Part shown: piece after piece, positions 7,550 through 15,562 of the stretch | How positions within the stretch are numbered: the first letter of the stretch is position 1 | Layout of the letters: each line of letters begins with the position of its first letter | NCBI GenBank assembly: GCA_965368815.1 | Contig: CBDUOH010000016.1 | Coordinates: forward strand, 1 to 32,529 | DNA from: UBA5794 sp965368815 | GTDB lineage: Bacteria > Actinomycetota > Acidimicrobiia > Spongiisociales > UBA5794 | Reading direction: 5' to 3' | Length of the DNA stretch: 32,529 nt | Position numbers and translations under genes: made by a program | Notes under the pieces: model-generated | Database searches by the model: none | What the model was told of the DNA's origin: nothing | Seen by the model: only the letters and a program-made list of their open reading frames with translations

Positions 7550-8644
7550 TTATCGCCTGAAGATTCCCCGCTTGCGAACCGCAGGCCGCTCCCCACGCTT
7601 GTCGGCATAGGCCCGCAGCAGATCTTCCTGGTCGTCATCAACGTCGGTCGGGACGGCCACCTCGACATGCACAAGCATGTCACCATGGCCCCGACGCTGC
7701 AACCGTGGCATGCCCATCCTGCCGAGGCGGTACACGGTTTCGGGTTGGGTTCCTGCCGGGATCTCGAGCGGTTCGGTGCCGCCATCGACAAGCGGGATAT
7801 CCACCTCGGTACCGAACGTTGCCTCGGTGAACCCGATCGTCACCCGGTGGTGCAGGTCATCACCCACCCGTTGATAACGGTCGTCCTCGCGCACGAGGAT
7901 CTCGACATAGGCGTCACCGGCGCCGGCTCCGCGCTGACCGGCAGCACCCTTCCCGGTGAGCCGCAGCCTCGTTCCCGTATCGACGCCCGGGGGCACCTCA
8001 ACGGTCAAGGTGCGTTCGCCACGATGCCGCCCTTCGCCCGAGCAAACCTCACACGGGTCCTCAACTCGCGTCCCGACGCCGGAACAATCCGGGCATTCCA
8101 CGACGGACATCATCGTGCCAAGCATGGTTTGGCGGGCAGCCTGTACCCGCCCCTGTCCCCCACACGTCGAGCACGTGATGCTCTCGGAACCCGGCTTGGC
8201 TCCGGTACCCGTACAGGTGGTGCACGCGATCTGACCGTCGAACACGACTTCGCGCTCGACTCCCGCCGCTGCTTCGGCCAGTTCGAGCTCGATTCTGACC
8301 GCGACGTCCTGACCGCGGGCCGGTCCGCGCCGCCCGCCGCCGCCGAATCCCCCGAACCCCCCGAAGTTGCCACCGAAGAACTGTTGGAGGATGTCCTCGA
8401 GACCCCCGAACTGGCTGAAGAGGTCTTGGCCACCGAAGGTCTCGCCGCGGTCGTACCGTGCACGTTTCTGGGGGTCCGAGAGCACTTCATATGCCTCAGC
8501 GATGTCGCGGAATCGCGCCTCGGCCTCGGGGTCGCCCGGGTTGGCGTCCGGATGGGTATCTCGGGCAAGCGCCCTGAATGCCTTCTTGACCTCGTCGGGC
8601 GACGCATCGCGCGCCACGCCGAGAATCTCGTAGTAGTCCTTCAT
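7550..8644 (-). CDS. dnaJ: Chaperone DnaJ (Hsp40)
   Basis: DnaK co-chaperone of 364 aa with full type I layout. The J domain (1-70) has HPD at 31-33. A Gly/Phe-rich region spans about 75-107. The zinc-binding domain has four CxxCxGxG repeats: CTTCTGTG, CSTCGGQG, CPDCSGVG and CEVCSGEG. The C-terminal substrate-binding domain follows. No grpE or dnaK is in the window, so this is the hrcA-linked copy (as dnaJ2 in mycobacteria); a second dnaJ near dnaK elsewhere is likely. ATG at 8644 overlaps the hrcA stop (ATGA). It is last in its operon and probably shares the CIRCE-like control upstream of hrcA. Confidence 0.96.
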   Translation of the reverse strand: MKDYYEILGVARDASPDEVKKAFRALARDTHPDANPGDPEAEARFRDIAEAYEVLSDPQKRARYDRGETFGGQDLFSQFGGLEDILQQFFGGNFGGFGGFGGGGRRGPARGQDVAVRIELELAEAAAGVEREVVFDGQIACTTCTGTGAKPGSESITCSTCGGQGRVQAARQTMLGTMMSVVECPDCSGVGTRVEDPCEVCSGEGRHRGERTLTVEVPPGVDTGTRLRLTGKGAAGQRGAGAGDAYVEILVREDDRYQRVGDDLHHRVTIGFTEATFGTEVDIPLVDGGTEPLEIPAGTQPETVYRLGRMGMPRLQRRGHGDMLVHVEVAVPTDVDDDQEDLLRAYADKRGERPAVRKRGIFRR

Positions 8645-9639
8645 TCCTCGGTTCCTGTCCGATCACCGAGACTCTCGGAAACCTCTTCGACAACGCGGAT
8701 GGTCCGCGAGTAATTCATCCGGAGAGGACCGATGACACCGATCCGGCCCGTTCCGCCGCTTGGCAATTCGTAGGTCGTCGTGACGACCGCGAGATCGTCG
8801 ACGTCGCCGAGATCACGACCGAACCGTACATGGGTGCCTTCGACATCGTCGGTCACGAGATCGACGAGGGCTGCCTGTTGATCGATGAGTCGGAGCAGCT
8901 GCTGGACCATCGTCAGATCACTCCACAGTCCAGCCATCTGCGCAGTACCGCCGACGTAGACCTCCTGCTTGCCTGATCCCGAGCTCGCCAGCCCGTCTCG
9001 CACCTGACCGACGACCCTCCGGACGACGTCCGGGAGATCGGCAGCGGCGAGCCGTTCATCCACCGGTTCGTCCAGTGGCTGACCCTCGTAGGCCGCGGCG
9101 ATGAGGCGCTCTGCATCCGCAAGGGTTTCGGGAGACGGCATGGCTCCGACATCGATGAACTCCTGGTGGACTCGGCCGTTGTCGGCAACTGCCACTGCCA
9201 GCACAACGTTCCCGCCGAGGTGGACCAGACGGACCTGCTTGATGCGATCGGCGGTCCTGCCAGGGCCGACGACGACAGATGGGTAGGCCGTGAGATCACT
9301 GACGAACACGGATGTGTCCTTCAGCAGGTCGGAGATCTGACGGTGCACGTCATGGAAGAACGAATCGATCTTGTCGCGGGTGTTGCCCTTGAGTCGCACC
9401 GGGGCAAGGTTGTCGACGTAGAACCGATAACCCTGATGCGTCGGAACCCTGCCCGCGGATGTGTGGGGCTGGTCCACGAAGCCGTAGGACTCCAGCTTGG
9501 CGAGGTCGGATCGGACCGTCGCCGAGCTGATCTCAAGACCACTTCGCGACAGGACCGCCTGCGAGCTCACAGGCTCGCCGGAACGGATGTATTCCTCGAC
9601 CAGCGCTTTGAGTACCTGGGATCTGCGGTCATCAAGCAT
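8641..9639 (-). CDS. hrcA: Heat-inducible transcription repressor HrcA
   Basis: Repressor of class I heat-shock genes, 332 aa. The N-terminal winged helix contains SSQAVLSRSGLEISSATVR (25-43), then LAKLESYGF and the conserved SAGRVPTHQGYRFYVD (61-76). The remainder is the GAF-like and inserted dimerisation region. ATG at 9639 has no clear Shine-Dalgarno sequence; only 9 nt separate it from the inner arm of the CIRCE-like element. It follows hemW and overlaps dnaJ by 4 nt. HrcA folding is known to depend on GroEL in other species, so this repressor should lift on heat shock and raise its own and dnaJ expression. Confidence 0.96.
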   Translation of the reverse strand: MLDDRRSQVLKALVEEYIRSGEPVSSQAVLSRSGLEISSATVRSDLAKLESYGFVDQPHTSAGRVPTHQGYRFYVDNLAPVRLKGNTRDKIDSFFHDVHRQISDLLKDTSVFVSDLTAYPSVVVGPGRTADRIKQVRLVHLGGNVVLAVAVADNGRVHQEFIDVGAMPSPETLADAERLIAAAYEGQPLDEPVDERLAAADLPDVVRRVVGQVRDGLASSGSGKQEVYVGGTAQMAGLWSDLTMVQQLLRLIDQQAALVDLVTDDVEGTHVRFGRDLGDVDDLAVVTTTYELPSGGTGRIGVIGPLRMNYSRTIRVVEEVSESLGDRTGTEE

Positions 9640-9648
9640 GCTGGGAAG

Positions 9649-9675
9649 TTAGCAATCAACAGCTGAGACTGATAA
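9649..9675 (-). promoter_or_regulatory. CIRCE-like HrcA operator across the hemW stop codon
   Basis: On the minus strand the arms are TTATCAGTC and GATTGCTAA, separated by 9 nt. The CIRCE consensus is TTAGCACTC-N9-GAGTGCTAA: the left arm matches 7 of 9 and the right arm 8 of 9, with exact spacing. The element ends 9 nt before the hrcA ATG, the standard position. Its right arm contains the hemW TAA. It would give hrcA-dnaJ heat-responsive control separate from lepA-hemW. Confidence 0.7.
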
Positions 9676-10854
9676 CGCCTCGCGCACGACGGCGTCCGTG
9701 AGCATCGGATCGCCGACCATGATCCTGCCTTCGCGACGCACGAGCACTGCCGCTTCGAGGAACCGCCTCCCCGCCTGCGAGTCAGCGAATCGACCAGCGA
9801 GTCCCGTGTCGGGAACACCCGCTGCGAGCCTGAGACCGAGCATCAATCGGTCCCGCTCGGATTCGGATGCGTCGAGCTGCTCGTGTCCGCTGCGCGGCCG
9901 CTCCCCGGACTCGACCGACCTGAGGTATCGAGCCATCGTGCGGAAGTTCCGGGATCGGATTCCGCTCACGTGGTCGTGTGCACCGAGACCGAACCCCACG
10001 TATTGGGCATTTGCCCATGTCGCAAGGTTGTACCGGCACACATGCCCATTCCTTGCATGGTTCGATACTTCGTATCGATGGAGCCCGGCAGCTCCGGCGA
10101 GTTCGAGGAAGGTCGAGTACCGATCTGCCTGGACGTCGTCGTCTGGTGCCGGTGCACCTGCGCTGATTGCGTCGGCCAGTGCGGTTCCTGCCTCGACCGT
10201 GAGCGAATAGGTGGACATGTGATCCGGGGCGAGGTCGAGTGCCCGCCCGACGGAGTTCCTCCATGACTGGTCCGACTCGGTGGGATGACCGAAGATGAGA
10301 TCGATCGAGACTGACACGAATCCCGCGTTCCTGGCCGCACGAAGGGTGGCCTCGATGGACGAGGCGTCATGCACGCGCCCGAGTGCGGTGAGCACTGCGT
10401 CGTCGAACGACTGGGCACCGATCGACACCCGCGTGAAACCCTTTGCGACGAGGGCGGCGGCACGATCGATCGACCAGTCCTCCGGATTCGCCTCGAGTGA
10501 GATCTCAGCGTCGTCTCCGAGCCCGAATCGGTCGGTGAGAGCGTCGATGATCCGCCCGAGCTGCGTTGGGGACAGACGAGTCGGCGTCCCGCCGCCGAAG
10601 TTGATCGCATCGAGCGGGCCGAACGGATCCTGCATGGCTATCTCGGTGATCACCGCATCGACGTACCGGTCGACATCATCCCTGCCAACGACCGATTCGT
10701 CAGCGATCGCGAAGTCGCAGTACGGACACCGTCGGAGACAGAACGGGATGTGAACGTACGCAGAACGCCACGTCGACGCTGCGTCGGCAAGCCTCGGGTC
10801 GTCCGGGCGCAGGAGACTGAGGTCGGAGGACCCGGGTTCGGTACGGCTACTCAT
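9649..10854 (-). CDS. hemW: Radical SAM heme chaperone HemW
   Basis: Radical SAM protein of 401 aa, formerly annotated as oxygen-independent coproporphyrinogen oxidase. The CxxxCxYC cluster motif is C39, C43 and C46 within FCLRRCPYCDF, the CDF ending being usual for HemW. FGGGTPT near 92-98 and EANPE near 130 are also typical, and a HemW C-terminal domain follows. The family traffics heme in the cell; HemN-type catalysis is less likely. I start at ATG 10854, which overlaps the lepA stop by 8 nt. A TTG at 10878 would add 8 residues and overlap lepA by 32 nt. The 3' end carries the CIRCE-like element. Confidence 0.92.
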   Translation of the reverse strand: MSSRTEPGSSDLSLLRPDDPRLADAASTWRSAYVHIPFCLRRCPYCDFAIADESVVGRDDVDRYVDAVITEIAMQDPFGPLDAINFGGGTPTRLSPTQLGRIIDALTDRFGLGDDAEISLEANPEDWSIDRAAALVAKGFTRVSIGAQSFDDAVLTALGRVHDASSIEATLRAARNAGFVSVSIDLIFGHPTESDQSWRNSVGRALDLAPDHMSTYSLTVEAGTALADAISAGAPAPDDDVQADRYSTFLELAGAAGLHRYEVSNHARNGHVCRYNLATWANAQYVGFGLGAHDHVSGIRSRNFRTMARYLRSVESGERPRSGHEQLDASESERDRLMLGLRLAAGVPDTGLAGRFADSQAGRRFLEAAVLVRREGRIMVGDPMLTDAVVREALSVSAVDC

Positions 10855-12649
10855 CCCCGATGGTGAGGGCAGCAACAAATGCTTCTTGGGGGACCTCGAC
10901 CGATCCGACCATTTTCATCCGCTTCTTGCCCTCCTTCTGACGCTCGAGCAACTTCCGCTTTCTCGTGATGTCACCGCCGTAGCACTTGGCTGTCACGTCC
11001 TTGCGTCGCGCCTTGATCGTCTCCCGGGAGATGATCCGCGACCCGACGGCCGCTTGGATGGGGACATCGAACATCTGGCGAGGGATCAACTCGCGAAGTC
11101 GTTTGACCATCGCATGGCCGTAGCCGTATGCCTTGTCCTTGTGGACGATCGTCGAGAACGCATCGACGGCCTGTGAGTTCAACAGGATGTCGACCCGCAC
11201 CAGGTTCGAGACCCGATAGTCGGACGGTTCGTAATCGAGCGACGCGTATCCCCGTGTCCGCGACTTGAGCTGATCGAAGAAGTCGAACACGATCTCCGCG
11301 AGAGGGACCACGTAGTGCAGCTCGACCCGTTCGGGACTCAGGTACGTCATCTCACCCATCTCGCCACGTTTCGTCTGGATCAGCTCCATGACGGTCCCTA
11401 TGTATGTCGAGGGTGTGATGATCATCACCTTGACGTATGGCTCCTCGATCGAGATCAGGTTCGCCGGATCGGGAAGATCCTGGGGACTGTGCACGACCAT
11501 CCGCGAGCCATCGGTGAGGTTGGCGATGTATTCGACAGACGGCGCCGTCGCGACCAGATCGAGGTCGTACTCTCGTTCGAGCCGTTCCCTGACGATCTCC
11601 ATGTGGAGCAGTCCGAGGAACCCGCAACGGAACCCGAACCCGAGCGCACGGGACGTTTCAGCCTCGTACACCAACGACGAATCGTTCAACCGCAGCTTGT
11701 CGAGCGCCTCCCTGAGTCGCTCGAAGTCGTCGCCGTCGGTCGGGAACAGTCCCGAGAACACCATCGGCTTGGGCTCGGCGTATCCGGCCAACGCCTTGGT
11801 GGCGGGGGTATTGACGTGCGTGACCGTGTCACCGACCCGGATGAGATCGATGTCCTTGACCCCCGTGATCAGGTATCCCGCTTCACCTGCCGTCAAACGG
11901 CCCGTCGGTTCGATGCGTGGGTGGCGGACACCGACCTCATCCGCCGTCAGGTCTTCCTTGGTCGCCATGAACCGGATGGCGTCCCCGTCGCTGATGGAAC
12001 CGTCGACGACCCGGATGAGGCTGACGACCCCGCGATAGGTGTCGTAGTAGGAATCGAACACCAGCGCCCGCAGCGGGGCGTCCGGATCACCATCGGGTGC
12101 CGGGAGGCGGTGGACGATGGCCTCGAGCAATTCGTCGATACCGAGCCCCGACTTCGCGGAGACGTTGACGATTTCGTCGGGTGAACCACCGAGAACCCCA
12201 GCGATCTCCCCGGCAACCCGCTCGGGGTCGGCAGCCGGGAGGTCGATCTTGTTGACCACCGGGATGATCTCGAGTCCGCTTTCGATCGCAAGGTAGGCAT
12301 TCGCCAACGTCTGGGCTTCGACTCCCTGGGAAGCATCGACGAGGAGCAGCGCGCCCTCGCACGCTTCGAGGCTTCTCGAGACCTCGTATGAGAAGTCGAC
12401 GTGGCCGGGGGTATCGATGAGGTTCAGCTCGTAGGTCACGCCATCGAGCGCCGTGTAGTCGATGCGGACGGCGTTTGCCTTGATGGTGATCCCGCGCTCG
12501 CGTTCGAGGTCCATTTCGTCAAGCAGTTGGGCACGCATGTCGCGCTCGGAGATCGCTCCGGTTCGCTCCAACAGTCGGTCGGCAAGGGTCGACTTGCCGT
12601 GGTCGATGTGGGCGATGATGCTGAAGTTGCGAATGCGCGACTGATCCAT
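10847..12649 (-). CDS. lepA: Elongation factor 4 (LepA)
   Basis: Ribosome-associated translational GTPase of 600 aa, the normal size. G1 is AHIDHGKST (13-21), with DTPGHVDF (G3) and NKID (G4) following. The LepA-specific C-terminal domain ends with KCYGGDITRKRKLLERQKEGKKRMK spread over the last 50 residues. The open frame runs 13 codons further (12688), but ATG 12649 has GGAG 7 nt upstream and begins MDQSRIRNF as in other LepAs. It is the first gene of the lepA-hemW-hrcA-dnaJ unit and diverges from rpsT, with a candidate promoter at 12694-12722. Confidence 0.97.
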   Translation of the reverse strand: MDQSRIRNFSIIAHIDHGKSTLADRLLERTGAISERDMRAQLLDEMDLERERGITIKANAVRIDYTALDGVTYELNLIDTPGHVDFSYEVSRSLEACEGALLLVDASQGVEAQTLANAYLAIESGLEIIPVVNKIDLPAADPERVAGEIAGVLGGSPDEIVNVSAKSGLGIDELLEAIVHRLPAPDGDPDAPLRALVFDSYYDTYRGVVSLIRVVDGSISDGDAIRFMATKEDLTADEVGVRHPRIEPTGRLTAGEAGYLITGVKDIDLIRVGDTVTHVNTPATKALAGYAEPKPMVFSGLFPTDGDDFERLREALDKLRLNDSSLVYEAETSRALGFGFRCGFLGLLHMEIVRERLEREYDLDLVATAPSVEYIANLTDGSRMVVHSPQDLPDPANLISIEEPYVKVMIITPSTYIGTVMELIQTKRGEMGEMTYLSPERVELHYVVPLAEIVFDFFDQLKSRTRGYASLDYEPSDYRVSNLVRVDILLNSQAVDAFSTIVHKDKAYGYGHAMVKRLRELIPRQMFDVPIQAAVGSRIISRETIKARRKDVTAKCYGGDITRKRKLLERQKEGKKRMKMVGSVEVPQEAFVAALTIGDE

Positions 12650-12693
12650 GCCGTGTCTCCAGAGGTTCCCGCAATCGTGGGAGGACAAGATTC

Positions 12694-12722
12694 AGTGTAC
12701 CGTTGCAGCGCCTTGGTGCTAA
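12694..12722 (-). promoter_or_regulatory. Candidate promoter of lepA
   Basis: On the minus strand TTAGCA (-35, 12717-12722) and TACACT (-10, 12694-12699) are separated by exactly 17 nt; each matches 4 of 6 consensus bases. The -10 lies 44 nt upstream of the lepA ATG. The 115-bp lepA/rpsT gap must also hold the rpsT promoter, for which I found no convincing pair. Confidence 0.4.
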
Positions 12723-12764
12723 CCTGCCGACCAATCCCACCCACCTCGTGAGGTTCTTTTTCCC

Positions 12765-13031
12765 ATGGCAAACATCAAATCCCAGATCAAGCGGAACCGC
12801 CAGACGGTCGGTCGCCACGAGCGCAACAAGGCTGTGCGTTCGGAACTCAAGACGCGCGCCAAACAGGCCGTCGAAGCAGCCGAGTCCGGTGACGCAGCAA
12901 AGGCCGAGGAGCTCCTTGCCCTCGCACAGAAGCGTTTCGACATGGCCGTCACGAAGAACGTGATGCACAAGAACACCGCTTCCCGCCGCAAGTCACGTCT
13001 CACCGCCCAGGTTCGCTCCCTCCTCGCGTAG
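12765..13031 (+). CDS. rpsT: 30S ribosomal protein bS20
   Basis: Small basic 16S rRNA-binding protein of 88 aa with the family opening MANIKSQIKRNRQTVGRHERN. Alternating Arg/Lys and Ala helices continue to a C-terminus ending HKNTASRRKSRL before the last few residues. GAGG lies 11 nt upstream of the ATG, after a short T-rich stretch. It is followed by greA after 8 nt, so the two are probably cotranscribed. The arrangement rpsT beside holA-comEC-comEA and diverging from lepA is common in Gram-positive bacteria. Confidence 0.97.
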   Translation: MANIKSQIKRNRQTVGRHERNKAVRSELKTRAKQAVEAAESGDAAKAEELLALAQKRFDMAVTKNVMHKNTASRRKSRLTAQVRSLLA

Positions 13032-13039
13032 CCATCGGT

Positions 13040-13519
13040 ATGCCCGAAACAACCGGCACGTGGATGACGCCTGCAGCGCTTCAGAAGCTGAAGGACGAGT
13101 ACGAGCACCTCACCACCACCGGCAGGGACGAGGTCGTCGCCCGCATCGCTGAGGCCCGTTCGCATGGCGATCTGAAAGAGAACAGCGAATACGACACGGC
13201 GAAGAACGATCAGGGTCTCATGGAGGCTCGCATCCGCCAACTCCGACATCTCATCGAGAGCGCACGGGTCGAAGAGGTGACCAACTCGGGATCGGTCGAG
13301 GTCGGAACGATCGCGACGGTGATCGATGACGACGGCGATGAAATCGAGATATTCATTGCACCGTCGGAGAACAAGGTTCCCGGCACCTTGCTGGCCTCCC
13401 CCGATTCGCCCCTCGGCAAGGCACTCCTCGGAGCGAGTCCCGGCGATGAGGTCACCTACGAAGCACCCGGGGGCAAATTCACCTACAAGGTGACCGCTGT
13501 CCACATCTACGAAGGCTGA
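13040..13519 (+). CDS. greA: Transcription elongation factor GreA
   Basis: RNA polymerase secondary-channel factor of 159 aa that rescues backtracked complexes by stimulating transcript cleavage. The N-terminal coiled coil spans about 10-80, with the tip HGDLKENSEYDTAKND (D44 and E47 as the functional acidic residues). The C-terminal FKBP-like domain includes SPLGKALLGASPGDEV. ATG at 13040 has only a weak ribosome-binding site; position 8 nt behind rpsT suggests readthrough expression. The TGA stop is within the first arm of a hairpin shared with convergent holA. Confidence 0.96.
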   Translation: MPETTGTWMTPAALQKLKDEYEHLTTTGRDEVVARIAEARSHGDLKENSEYDTAKNDQGLMEARIRQLRHLIESARVEEVTNSGSVEVGTIATVIDDDGDEIEIFIAPSENKVPGTLLASPDSPLGKALLGASPGDEVTYEAPGGKFTYKVTAVHIYEG

Positions 13520-13535
13520 ACGACCCCGTCGTTCA
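13517..13535. terminator. Bidirectional hairpin between greA and holA
   Basis: TGAACGAC (13517-13524) and GTCGTTCA (13528-13535) form a perfect 8-bp stem with a CCC loop. The outer base pairs are the two stop codons: greA TGA on the plus strand and holA TGA on the minus strand. No T-runs flank it. It is well placed to end both convergent transcripts. Confidence 0.5.
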
Positions 13536-14516
13536 CCGCGCCATCCATCGACTCATGGCAACGGTCAGGCGCTCGAGTGTCACGCGATGTGACGCCTCGG
13601 GCTGGGTCTTGAGCGTGAGATCCGCCTTTGCAAGGGCCCGCACACAATCGGACAGGGCCCGTCCGTTGGCACGGGTTCGTGACTCCCATACCTTCTTGGT
13701 CGCATACGACCGTGGATTGCCGCCGGCCCACTGCGCAAACGTGTCGTAGTCGGGGGCGACCGCGGCAAGCGACCGTTTGCGGACCTCTCCTTCGAGGTAC
13801 GCAAGCAGAACCAACGGATGATTGTGCTGCAGAAAATCGGCGAGCCGGCGCAACGCTTCGGTGTGGTCACCACTCATGATTGCGTCACCAAGGAACCACA
13901 TCGGTTCATCGGGCCGGTTGTCGAAGGTCGTCCGGACGGTTTCGGCCTCGATCACGCCGCCGCTGACCGCAAGCTGGTCGATCGCCCTCTTGATCGCCGC
14001 ACTGTCGGTGCCGAAATGCTTGATCAGCTCGTCACGTGCCGCTTGATCGATCCTGAGGCCGCTGTCGCGTGCGTACTGGCTGATGAACTGGGCTGCATCC
14101 CTGGCACCCATCGCCTTGATATCGAGCACTTCTCCGGTGGCAGCGATTGCCTTCTTGAGCGCCGCAGGCATGGTGCCCGATGCTGCGAACACGGCGACTG
14201 CTTGTTCGGGGTCTGCGTTGGCCAGCATCTCGATGATGGCGCTCACCTCGGCCTTCAGGAGGTTCTGCGCATCCATGACGAAGACACCCGTGGCACCGCC
14301 GAACAATGACCCGGACTGCAGGGCCGGAACGATGGCAAGCACCTGGTCGCGCAACGTTGCAGAGTCATCGGACGAGCCGGCTCCGCGGCCGGGAACATCG
14401 ATGCGCGTCGGGTCCTCGACGCCCGCGGCGGCGAAGGCGTCCGATGCGATCGCCATCATGCGTTCCCGTTCGCCCGCACCCGCATCACGCGGACCGGTGA
14501 CTGCTATCCAACCCAT
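13533..14516 (-). CDS. holA: DNA polymerase III subunit delta
   Basis: Clamp-loader delta subunit, 327 aa, which opens the beta clamp. Typical features are SLFGGATGVFVMDAQNLLK near 69-88 (delta wrench region), FAASGTMPAALKKAI, then TDSAAIKRAIDQLA, and the C-terminal collar with LLAYLEGEVRKRSLAA. The N-terminus is short and diverged from E. coli HolA, as in other actinobacteria. The ATG at 14516 is the only good start. Although it faces rpsT-greA, it is on the same strand as comEC and comEA, the usual comEA-comEC-holA order, here interrupted by one unknown gene. Confidence 0.88.
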   Translation of the reverse strand: MGWIAVTGPRDAGAGERERMMAIASDAFAAAGVEDPTRIDVPGRGAGSSDDSATLRDQVLAIVPALQSGSLFGGATGVFVMDAQNLLKAEVSAIIEMLANADPEQAVAVFAASGTMPAALKKAIAATGEVLDIKAMGARDAAQFISQYARDSGLRIDQAARDELIKHFGTDSAAIKRAIDQLAVSGGVIEAETVRTTFDNRPDEPMWFLGDAIMSGDHTEALRRLADFLQHNHPLVLLAYLEGEVRKRSLAAVAPDYDTFAQWAGGNPRSYATKKVWESRTRANGRALSDCVRALAKADLTLKTQPEASHRVTLERLTVAMSRWMAR

Positions 14517-14550
14517 GCCGGCACCCTATCGGTCCGCAGCGACATGTGCG

Positions 14551-15519
14551 TCACCCGGTGACACGCGGGAAGTCCGCCATCGCACCGACTATGTCAAGGG
14601 CAAGGCTCGTTGCCTGTTCGAGCGTCAGGTTCCCCTCGAGTCGCCAGCCGAATCCGCCCTGATCCCACACGGCGTACCCCCGCCCACGCTCAGGGGACAC
14701 ACCCACGACCAGGGGACGATCCGCAGCGACAAGGCGAGGAAGCGGAATCTCGACTGCGGCATCCGGTGTCCAGTACCCGCGAAGACGGAATCCGGTCAGC
14801 ACGGCGTTCTCGCCTGCAACCGTCACATTGAACCTCTCCAGATTGACCTTCGGCTGGTCCCCGATTGTTGCGAACAATCCACTGAAGTGGTCCTCGGTAA
14901 GAGTCTCGAATGCGAGCGGAAGCTCGTAGTCGGGAACGAGCGATGCGGCGTCCCCGACGTATGGGATCGAACTCGCGATCTCGAGCAGCTTCTCGATCGT
15001 CAACCCTCGAGCCTGGACAATGGTCGCGGCGTGTTCACTTGTCGGGAAGAACAGTTCCATCGGATCCGAATCGCTCAACCACAAGCCACTGAACACGCCC
15101 GCAGACACGCCGTTGGACCGTGAAACCGTTCCCGGATCGACGACCTTCACCGACACCCAGGCCGAATCGTCCTCCGCACAGAACTTGTCCGCAGATGCCC
15201 TGTTCTCTGACAAGTCGCAGGCTGACCACCCGATCGGCAGGATCGTGGGGTGGTAGAGAATCTGCTCATCCGCCTCGACTGGGCCGAGAACGACCTCGGC
15301 GGTGTCGAGTCGCGTCGTGGTCGTCGTGGGGTTCGTGCCGGGTACATCAGTCTCACTCGCTTGTGGCGACCCGCTGCCTCCGAACAGAAACGCTGCGCCG
15401 ACACCGGCGACGATGAAGAGACCGAATACGATCGTCGCGATCACCAGCGGTGATGCAGACGACCTCTTCCGATCCTCGTACGGGGATTCCAGCAACGACT
15501 TGTCGAACTGGTCAGGCAT
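14551..15519 (-). CDS. Unknown membrane-anchored extracytoplasmic protein
   Basis: I do not recognise a family. The protein has 322 aa. A short basic cytoplasmic tail is followed by one transmembrane helix at about 25-46, then a Gly/Ser/Thr-rich linker with a five-Thr run (about 47-70), and an extracytoplasmic domain of about 250 aa. Two cysteines, C101 and C114, could form a disulfide. The open frame runs upstream to 15888 but that part is a shadow of comEC; ATG at 15519 begins right before the membrane segment. It lies between comEC and holA, 43 nt after comEC, so it may be cotranscribed with the DNA-uptake genes. That does not show a role in uptake. Confidence 0.75.
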   Translation of the reverse strand: MPDQFDKSLLESPYEDRKRSSASPLVIATIVFGLFIVAGVGAAFLFGGSGSPQASETDVPGTNPTTTTTRLDTAEVVLGPVEADEQILYHPTILPIGWSACDLSENRASADKFCAEDDSAWVSVKVVDPGTVSRSNGVSAGVFSGLWLSDSDPMELFFPTSEHAATIVQARGLTIEKLLEIASSIPYVGDAASLVPDYELPLAFETLTEDHFSGLFATIGDQPKVNLERFNVTVAGENAVLTGFRLRGYWTPDAAVEIPLPRLVAADRPLVVGVSPERGRGYAVWDQGGFGWRLEGNLTLEQATSLALDIVGAMADFPRVTG

Positions 15520-15562
15520 GCCCCATCGAGAATACCCGGAACTCCGGGATCGTGGTCTCCCC

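Noticed and set aside
12650..12688. Longer LepA N-terminus
   Set aside because: The extra 13 residues are not found in LepA, and ATG 12649 has a well-spaced GGAG.
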